Shown: positions 58,380 through 64,000 of the stretch, one piece after another
Layout: each line of letters starts with the position of its first letter
Numbering within the stretch: the first letter of the stretch is position 1
Origin: Methylobacillus methanolivorans
Lineage (GTDB): Bacteria; Pseudomonadota; Gammaproteobacteria; Burkholderiales; Methylophilaceae
Length of the DNA: 64,000 bases
Reading direction: 5' to 3'
NCBI RefSeq assembly: GCF_020531845.1
Contig: NZ_JAJAVF010000004.1
Span: forward strand, 62,001 to 126,000
Notes under the pieces: model-generated
Database searches by the model: none
Told to the model about the DNA's origin: nothing
The model's input: only the letters and a program-made list of their open reading frames with translations
Made by a program: the position numbers and the translations under genes

Positions 58380-58419
58380 TATTTGCTCGCATGGCTTGTG
58401 CAAACGACATGGCACAGAA

Positions 58420-58438
58420 TAAAATGAGAATTGTTTTT
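58420..58438. promoter_or_regulatory. Fur-box-like site before ECF unit 3
   Basis: Hand alignment gives 12 of 19 matches to the Fur consensus, with the AATGAGAAT half-site intact. It lies 32 bases before the sigma ATG and just after the stop of the small membrane gene. Confidence 0.6.
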
Positions 58439-58470
58439 ATTAATAATTTCTGCTTTTATCCTGTCGCGTC

Positions 58471-58998
58471 ATGCCTACGTCCCCGCTATCAACCACACAG
58501 CGCCTGAGTGAGCTCTATGTTCATCATCATGGCTGGCTGTTTGCCTGGCTACGCAAGAAGCTGGGTTGTCCGCATGAGGCGGCGGATTTAGCGCAGGACA
58601 CCTTTATTCGCATCCTGGCATCGCGTGACGCATTGTTCAATATGCAGGAACCCCGCGCCTATCTCACAACCACCGCCAAGCATCTGCTGCTCAATCAGGC
58701 CCGACGTCGTGCTGTCGAGGAGGCTTACCTGGCTGAGGTGTTAGCATTGGGCGAGGATCATGCGCCTTCTGCCGAGCAAGTGATGGCAGCCATTGAGGCG
58801 CTGGAGCAGATCAGCCAGGCATTACTGGGGTTGGCGCAGAAGCCGCGAGAAGCCTTCCTCATGCGTTATCTCGATGGCATGTTGCATGCGGAGATTGCTC
58901 AGCATCTTGGTGTGTCGACCAAAATGGTACAAAAATACCTGATCAATGCCTTGGTACATTGTCATGCGGCCGTGGGTGCGTCGATGGAGGCAGATTGA
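58471..58998 (+). CDS. FecI-type ECF sigma factor, unit 3
   Basis: The 175-residue sigma factor has region 2 (LYVHHHGWLFAWLRKKLGCP, AADLAQDTFIRILASRD) and region 4 (KPREAFLMRYLDGMLHAEI, LGVSTKMVQKYLINAL). It lies 91 bases after unit 2, with its own Fur-like site, so it is probably a separate transcript. The TGA overlaps the FecR ATG by one base. Confidence 0.92.
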   Translation: MPTSPLSTTQRLSELYVHHHGWLFAWLRKKLGCPHEAADLAQDTFIRILASRDALFNMQEPRAYLTTTAKHLLLNQARRRAVEEAYLAEVLALGEDHAPSAEQVMAAIEALEQISQALLGLAQKPREAFLMRYLDGMLHAEIAQHLGVSTKMVQKYLINALVHCHAAVGASMEAD

Positions 58999-59981
58999 TG
59001 GCATCCGTGGCAGAAGAGGCGGCGGAATGGTTACTGCGCCTTGAAGAAGAGCCTAGTGATGCTGCGCTATTAGAGCAGTTTCAGCGCTGGCAAGCGCAAG
59101 ACCCTGCCCATGCGCTAGCTGTGAAGCACATGCAGGGACTGATTGCCCAATTGGAAGGCCTGCGCCCGCAATCCGGCATTGCCCATCAGGCGCTGGAGGC
59201 AGGCATCACGCAACAGCATCGCCGCAAGCAGCTCAAGCGAGGCGTCAATCTTATTGCTACTGCGCTGGTGCTGGCGTTGCCCTTCGGGATGTTGCTACAG
59301 CACTATCCACTTGCCTATTGGCTTTCTGATTTGCGGACCTCTACTGCCGAGTGGCAATCCGCGCAATTGCCGGATCATAGCCAGATTACCCTGAGCGGGC
59401 ACAGTGCTGTGGATGTGGATTTCACCGCGCAGGCCCGCACCATTCACCTGCGCCAGGGAGAAATCCTGATTGACGTTGCCAAGGATGCGACGCGGCCTTT
59501 TGTCGTCAACACTGCACATGGCAGTGTCACCGCGCTGGGCACTCGCTTTGTGGTGAGTGAAGATGGACAGGCGACAGCAGTCGCCATGCTGGAGTCCCGC
59601 ACCAAGGTAGCGACAATGCCATCAACAGCTCAACAAAGCGCGGTAGTCACACAAGGGGAAGCCATCAGGATCACCTCGCAGGGCTTGGGCCAGATTCATG
59701 TGATAGACCCTGCCAGCATCAGTGATGCCTGGAGACTGCATCAACTGGTGGTGCAAGACCAACCCTTGTCCGAGGTGCTGGCAGTCTTGGCACGCCATCG
59801 CAAAGGTTACCTGCATTTCAATGCTGAGGCATTCGCCCATTATCAAGTCACGGCCGTATTGCCGCTGGATGATACCGACAAGGCGCTGCAACTGCTGAGT
59901 GAAAGCTTCCCGGTCAGGGTTAAACGCTTCACGCCATGGATTGTCACTGTGCAGAATATTTCAGTGACTGATTCTCATTAA
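58998..59981 (+). CDS. FecR-type anti-sigma / signal transducer, unit 3
   Basis: From the ATG that overlaps the sigma stop (TGATG), 327 residues. The N-terminal domain has AEEAAEWLLRLEEEPSDAAL. A basic stretch HRRKQLKRG (residues 74-82) leads into a membrane helix, VNLIATALVLALPFGMLL. The periplasmic FecR domain has GHSAVDVDFTAQARTIHLRQ and GSVTALGTRFVV. It is the most divergent of the four FecR proteins: the usual L-x-DGS-x-V-x-LN stretch reads LPDHSQITLSGHSAVDV. Confidence 0.92.
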   Translation: MASVAEEAAEWLLRLEEEPSDAALLEQFQRWQAQDPAHALAVKHMQGLIAQLEGLRPQSGIAHQALEAGITQQHRRKQLKRGVNLIATALVLALPFGMLLQHYPLAYWLSDLRTSTAEWQSAQLPDHSQITLSGHSAVDVDFTAQARTIHLRQGEILIDVAKDATRPFVVNTAHGSVTALGTRFVVSEDGQATAVAMLESRTKVATMPSTAQQSAVVTQGEAIRITSQGLGQIHVIDPASISDAWRLHQLVVQDQPLSEVLAVLARHRKGYLHFNAEAFAHYQVTAVLPLDDTDKALQLLSESFPVRVKRFTPWIVTVQNISVTDSH

Positions 59982-60060
59982 ATTTCTATTTCCTGGTTCC
60001 AGTTTCAGGTTGCCAAGTGTCTTGGTAATTGAAACCGTTTATCAGGGAGTAAAACACAAC

Positions 60061-62496
60061 ATGCAACTATCCATTCAACCAGGCTTCCGGTTGGCGCCTC
60101 TCGTGCTCGCCGTCCAGTTGACCTGTCTGCCTATCCTGTTCGCCAGCAGCACCCTTGCCAATGCAGAGACGCTTGCTGCCACGCAGCAATACGACATTCC
60201 TGCAGGGCCATTAGCAGCGGCGTTGACGCGCTTTGCGCAACAATCCGGAGTGGCGATCTCTGTTGATGCTAATGAGATCAAGCCGTTGCAAAGCCCGGGC
60301 TTGAAGGGCAGCTACAGCATTGACGATGGCTTTAACAAAATACTCGCAGGCACGGGCTACGGCGCTGAGAAAACATCAGCAGGCTATGCCTTGCGCAAAG
60401 TATCGGCAGTTCGTGAAGACACTAGCCGTGGCGCCTTGCCTGAAGTAAGCGTCACCGCGAGCAAAACCCGTGAATCACGTGCCACAACAGAAGGCACAGG
60501 CTCCTATGCCGCGCGCGCCGCTACCATAGGAAAAGGTGAGCAATCACTACGGGATATTCCCCAATCCGTGAGCGTGGTGACGCGCCAGCGTATGGATGAG
60601 CAGAACCTGACCACGCTGGATAATGTGCTGATGCAAACGACGGGCGTGACGCGCCAAGCGCGTAATTATGGGCACAGTGTCTATTATTCGCGTGGTTTTG
60701 CCATCGGTAACTATATGACTGATGGCGTCCCAATGGGGGATTACGGCGGTATTGGCTTGATGCCGGATACTGCGATACTGGATCGCGTGGAGGTGATGCG
60801 TGGTGCGCCGGGGTTGCTGATTGGTAATGGTGATCCGGGCGGCACCGTGAATATGGTGCGCAAACGTCCTTTGGCAGAAAAGCAGATACAGCTAACTGCA
60901 CGTGCTGGGAGTTGGGATTATTATCGTCTGGATGGAGATGTCACTGGCCCTCTAAATGATGCTGGCACCTTGCGTGGCAGGCTGGTGGCAGGGTATGAGG
61001 ATAGGCATTATTTTGTCGATGATGCGCAAAGCAAGATACCGCTGCTATACGGCATTATCGAGGCCGATTTGGGCAAGGATACCGTGGCTGCGTTTGGCGT
61101 ACGATACCAATCCTATAGGCAAGATGGTGGACGTTGGATTTCTGGCTTGCCTCGATCCACTGATGGTAGTGACTTGAAGTTGTCTCGCTCGACTTCACTG
61201 GGGCCTAGCTGGACCAGCTTTGACAGTGAAATGAAGGAGGTATTTGCTGACCTGACACATCATTTGAATGATGACTGGAAAGTAAAGCTGAGCGCTAATT
61301 ACCAGAATAGCAATCGTCAGGATGCGCCGATGTTGCACAATCGTGCCGCTGTTGACCCGAACACCATGACGGGCTTGGCATTGCGGGGTATTGATTATGA
61401 AGATGTGCAATACCGCAATACAGGGGTAGATGCGCAACTCAATGGCAAGTTTTCTGCCTGGGGTCAGCAACACGAGATGTTTGTCGGTGCTAATTGGCAG
61501 CGCAACAAGTATGCCTACAAGTACCTGACGACGCTTTACTCGACGCCTATTCCTATCAACCTGAATCAGTACAGCCTATCTTCCATACCAAGAATCTATC
61601 GGGGTGATTACAACTCATTTGGTTCAAGCATAACGACTACCCAAGGTTTTTATGGCAATGTCCGGTTACAAATCATAGACGACCTGAAGCTGATTCTGGG
61701 TGGGCGCGTGAGTTGGTATGAATATGAAGAGGGAGCAACCCATTACAAACAAACGCATGAAGTGACGCCTTATGCAGCCCTGATTTACAAGCTGGATGAT
61801 CGTTGGTCTTTGTATGGTAGCTATACCGATATATTCCAGCCCCAGAGCAGCAACTATACGGCCACCAATAATGCATTGTCTCCGGCCATGGGGAAGAATT
61901 ATGAGGCCGGTATCAAGGGCGAGCTTTATGGCGGCAAGCTGAATACCTCATTGGCAGTATTCCGGATTGATCTGGAAGATGTTGCCTTGGTTGATCCATT
62001 TAATCGAGGTGCCTGCCGTGGAGGTAACGATTGCTATATCAATGCCGGCAAGCAAAAAAGCCAGGGCCTTGAAGCCGAGATTAACGGCGAGATATTGCCA
62101 GGCTGGCAGGCTTTTGCTGGTTATACCTACAATGTATCCAAGTATGTGAAAACGGCAAATGGGGCTACTGATGGTACGCGTTTGGGGGGTGACCATAATC
62201 CACGCCATTTGCTGAGAATGTGGCAAACCTACCGCTTGCCTGGTGACTGGGAAAAAGTCACGCTAGGGGGAGGTGTTACCTTGCAAAGTGAAACCAATAC
62301 TGCGTTTGGGACCGTCAAGTATCAGCAATCTGGGTATGCTGTATGGAATGTGTTTGCCAGTTATAAAGTGGATGAGCACTGGACAGCTGCGCTCAACATA
62401 AACAACCTGTTTGATAAGCGCTATTACACTACGCCTAGCGGTGCTATATATGGTGAGCCACAAAGCGCCATGCTGACCTTACGCGGTAATTTCTAA
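60061..62496 (+). CDS. TonB-dependent siderophore receptor with STN domain, unit 3
   Basis: The start at 60061 (MQLSIQPGFRLAPLVLAVQL) gives 811 residues with a signal peptide ending near TLANA. The STN domain is YDIPAGPLAAALTRFAQQSG. The TonB-box-like stretch is ALPEVSVTAS. The plug has RDIPQSVSVVTRQRMDEQNL, YYSRGFAIGNYMTDGVPMG and RGAPGLLIGNGDPGGTVNMV; the barrel ends RGNF. The plug closely resembles that of unit 1, so the two receptors are probably paralogues for related ferric siderophores. An upstream in-frame ATG at 60010 would place a charged segment before the signal peptide and is not preferred. Confidence 0.93.
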   Translation: MQLSIQPGFRLAPLVLAVQLTCLPILFASSTLANAETLAATQQYDIPAGPLAAALTRFAQQSGVAISVDANEIKPLQSPGLKGSYSIDDGFNKILAGTGYGAEKTSAGYALRKVSAVREDTSRGALPEVSVTASKTRESRATTEGTGSYAARAATIGKGEQSLRDIPQSVSVVTRQRMDEQNLTTLDNVLMQTTGVTRQARNYGHSVYYSRGFAIGNYMTDGVPMGDYGGIGLMPDTAILDRVEVMRGAPGLLIGNGDPGGTVNMVRKRPLAEKQIQLTARAGSWDYYRLDGDVTGPLNDAGTLRGRLVAGYEDRHYFVDDAQSKIPLLYGIIEADLGKDTVAAFGVRYQSYRQDGGRWISGLPRSTDGSDLKLSRSTSLGPSWTSFDSEMKEVFADLTHHLNDDWKVKLSANYQNSNRQDAPMLHNRAAVDPNTMTGLALRGIDYEDVQYRNTGVDAQLNGKFSAWGQQHEMFVGANWQRNKYAYKYLTTLYSTPIPINLNQYSLSSIPRIYRGDYNSFGSSITTTQGFYGNVRLQIIDDLKLILGGRVSWYEYEEGATHYKQTHEVTPYAALIYKLDDRWSLYGSYTDIFQPQSSNYTATNNALSPAMGKNYEAGIKGELYGGKLNTSLAVFRIDLEDVALVDPFNRGACRGGNDCYINAGKQKSQGLEAEINGEILPGWQAFAGYTYNVSKYVKTANGATDGTRLGGDHNPRHLLRMWQTYRLPGDWEKVTLGGGVTLQSETNTAFGTVKYQQSGYAVWNVFASYKVDEHWTAALNINNLFDKRYYTTPSGAIYGEPQSAMLTLRGNF

Positions 62497-62528
62497 CGCG
62501 TCACTCGCGGCAGTTCTTCTATCAGCAG

Positions 62529-62572
62529 GCCGCAGGCGTGCAACATTAAGTGTTGTATTCCTGCGGCTTTTT
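62529..62572 (+). terminator. Intrinsic terminator after receptor gene 3
   Basis: Outer arms GCCGCAGG (62529-62536) and CCTGCGGC (62560-62567), with a smaller inner stem CAACA/TGTTG, are followed by T5. Confidence 0.88.
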
Positions 62573-62586
62573 GCCATGTTTTTATT

Positions 62587-62605
62587 GACAATAATTCTTA
62601 TTTGC
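62587..62605. promoter_or_regulatory. Fur-box-like site before ECF unit 4
   Basis: By hand, 12 of 19 matches to the Fur consensus on the plus strand and 13 of 19 on the minus strand. It follows the unit 3 terminator directly and lies about 80 bases before the unit 4 sigma gene. Confidence 0.6.
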
Positions 62606-62683
62606 TTAACCATTCTCTTTTGTTGCTGATTGTCTGAGTGAAGACTGAATCAGCATTTCTTCATACGACCTCCCAGCAAGCGA

Positions 62684-63199
62684 ATGTCCATACCAGATCA
62701 ACATGCCGCGCCTCATGCTACCTTTGGTGAGCTATATCAAGCCCATCATGGCTGGCTGGTGAACCTACTCAGGCGCAAGCTGAGCTGCAGCCATCAGGCG
62801 GATGATCTGGCACAAGACACATTTACCCGGATATTGTCTTCGCGCAGCGAGATTGCTGAGATCAAAGAGCCACGGGCTTTCCTCACCACGGTGGCCAAGC
62901 GTTTGCTGGCCAATCACTATCAGCGACAAACGCTTGAGCAGGCTTATCTACAAGCATTGGCGATCATGCCAGAGCCGCAAGCGATCTCGCCTGAAGAGCG
63001 CCTGCTGATTTTGCAAACATTGCATGAGATTGATGCCATGCTTGACGGCCTGTCTGACAAGGCTCGTCGTGCTTTCCTGTTATCGCAACTGGAAGGGCTG
63101 ACCTATGATGAGATTGCCCTGCGGCTGGAAGTATCAACGCGTACGGTCAAGCGTTATATGGCACTGGCATTTGAGCAATGCTTGTTGGCGATGCTGTGA
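62684..63199 (+). CDS. FecI-type ECF sigma factor, unit 4
   Basis: The 171-residue sigma factor has region 2 (LYQAHHGWLVNLLRRKLSCS, ADDLAQDTFTRILSSRSEI) and region 4 (LSDKARRAFLLSQLEGLTYD, LEVSTRTVKRYMALAF). Region 4 is closest to that of unit 1 (both STxxVKRY). The ATG at 62684 has only a weak ribosome site. The FecR gene starts six bases after its stop. Confidence 0.92.
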   Translation: MSIPDQHAAPHATFGELYQAHHGWLVNLLRRKLSCSHQADDLAQDTFTRILSSRSEIAEIKEPRAFLTTVAKRLLANHYQRQTLEQAYLQALAIMPEPQAISPEERLLILQTLHEIDAMLDGLSDKARRAFLLSQLEGLTYDEIALRLEVSTRTVKRYMALAFEQCLLAML

Positions 63200-63205
63200 G
63201 GCAAT

Positions 63206-64000
63206 ATGAGTCAATCCACACCTAGTCACGCTGTGATCCGACAAGCCGCCAAGTGGCTGGCATTGTGGCATTCGGGACGCATGACCGATGCTGACAGGCT
63301 CGGGCTCGCCGATTGGCGTGCTGCCAAGCCGGAGCATGAACATGCCTGGCGCCAGGCAGAGCTTTTAGCACAGAAACTTACACACATTCCTCCTCAATTG
63401 GGTATGCCAGTGCTTGATCGTGCAGTCAGCCGGCGTGATTTCATCAAGCCTTTGGCTTTGTTGCTAGTGGCCATGCCAACAGGCATGTTGGCGTACCGGT
63501 ATGCTCCTTGGCGGGAGTGGACGGCAGATTACCGCACAGCGACTGGTGAGCGCCGAGAGTTGGTGCTGGCTGACGGTAGCCGTGTCATGCTCAATACCTC
63601 CAGCGCCATTAATGTGGAGTTCACCGACCAACGGCGCGAGATTAGGCTCCTGGCGGGAGAAATACTGATCCAGACTGCGCCAGACCCGCATCCCATGCAT
63701 CGGCCTTTCATTGTCCAGACCGCCGAAGGCAGCTTGCGTGCGCTGGGCACGCACTTCAATGTGCGCCAGCAAGATGCTTGGACGCAGCTCGCAGTGATCG
63801 AGGGTGCAGTGGAAGCAACGCCTGCTGCCGCAAAACAACATGCCAGCGTGATTACAGCAGGCAGGCAATCAAGCCTGACGGCAAATGAAGTTCATGCTGC
63901 TACCAACTTGGATGAAAAGCGCACAGCTTGGGCAGATGGCATACTCTATGTCGACAAAATGCGGCTGGATGAATTTGTTGCCGAGCTGGGGCGCTATCGC
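63206..64000 (+). CDS. FecR-type anti-sigma / signal transducer, unit 4 (runs off right edge)
   Basis: The frame is open from the ATG at 63206, preceded by GAGG, to the window end, giving 265 residues. The N-terminal domain has RQAAKWLALWHSGRMTDADR and WRAAKPEHEHAWRQAELLAQ. Residues 75-81, SRRDFIK, form a textbook twin-arginine motif directly before the membrane helix PLALLLVAMPTGMLA. The periplasmic domain has LADGSRVMLNTSSAINVEF and GSLRALGTHFNVRQ. The C-terminal part and the expected receptor gene lie beyond the window. Confidence 0.92.
   Translation, partial: MSQSTPSHAVIRQAAKWLALWHSGRMTDADRLGLADWRAAKPEHEHAWRQAELLAQKLTHIPPQLGMPVLDRAVSRRDFIKPLALLLVAMPTGMLAYRYAPWREWTADYRTATGERRELVLADGSRVMLNTSSAINVEFTDQRREIRLLAGEILIQTAPDPHPMHRPFIVQTAEGSLRALGTHFNVRQQDAWTQLAVIEGAVEATPAAAKQHASVITAGRQSSLTANEVHAATNLDEKRTAWADGILYVDKMRLDEFVAELGRYR

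Overview
The window reads as the replication-origin region of a betaproteobacterial chromosome, most plausibly a methylotroph of the Methylophilaceae (Methylobacillus/Methylovorus type). That assignment is an inference from gene order (gyrB-dnaN-dnaA, then rpmH-rnpA-yidD-yidC-mnmE, mnmG-rsmG-parA-parB, atpIBEFHAGDC, glmU-glmS), the PEP-CTERM sorting signal, moderate GC and the protein sequences. No search could be run to confirm it. No rRNA, tRNA, CRISPR array or insertion sequence was seen.

Layout. 1-1200: start of a SulP anion transporter leaving the left edge, and a small unknown gene. 1216-6413: gyrB, dnaN and dnaA on the minus strand. DnaA-box-like sites lie on both sides of dnaA, and a parS-like site lies between gyrB and dnaN. 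6691-10468: rpmH, rnpA, yidD, yidC, mnmE on the plus strand. 10530-11546: a PEP-CTERM surface protein gene inserted between mnmE and mnmG. 11726-11789: a mirror-image pair of parS-like sites. 11860-16073: mnmG, rsmG, parA, parB. 16183-23188: the complete F1Fo ATP synthase operon. 23259-26493: glmU and glmS. 26755-34483: a small membrane protein, an EAL phosphodiesterase with a membrane sensor, an OmpR/EnvZ pair, and a four-PAS GGDEF-EAL protein.

34593 to the right edge is the accessory part. Four ECF sigma (FecI-type) / anti-sigma (FecR-type) units all face the same way, and each has a Fur-box-like site in front. The first three are followed by a siderophore-type TonB-dependent receptor with an STN signalling domain; the fourth runs off the edge. 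The second unit also carries a PepSY membrane protein and a 58-codon membrane gene. Between units one and two lie a glutamate synthase-like gene with a diflavin reductase gene, a DUF4198-MacA-MacB-outer membrane factor operon, and a Sel1-repeat gene.

The most unusual part is 38590-46505. A 1836-residue GltB-like protein has a C-terminal extension and a shortened Fe-S cysteine spacing. The gene downstream is not gltD but a CysJ-like NADPH diflavin reductase. In front of gltB are a good sigma-54 promoter and three NtrC-type palindromes, two of them spaced 30 bp apart. This suggests a nitrogen-regulated glutamate synthase whose electrons may come from a diflavin reductase rather than from GltD. 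The pairing is a hypothesis; the sequence elements themselves are directly visible.
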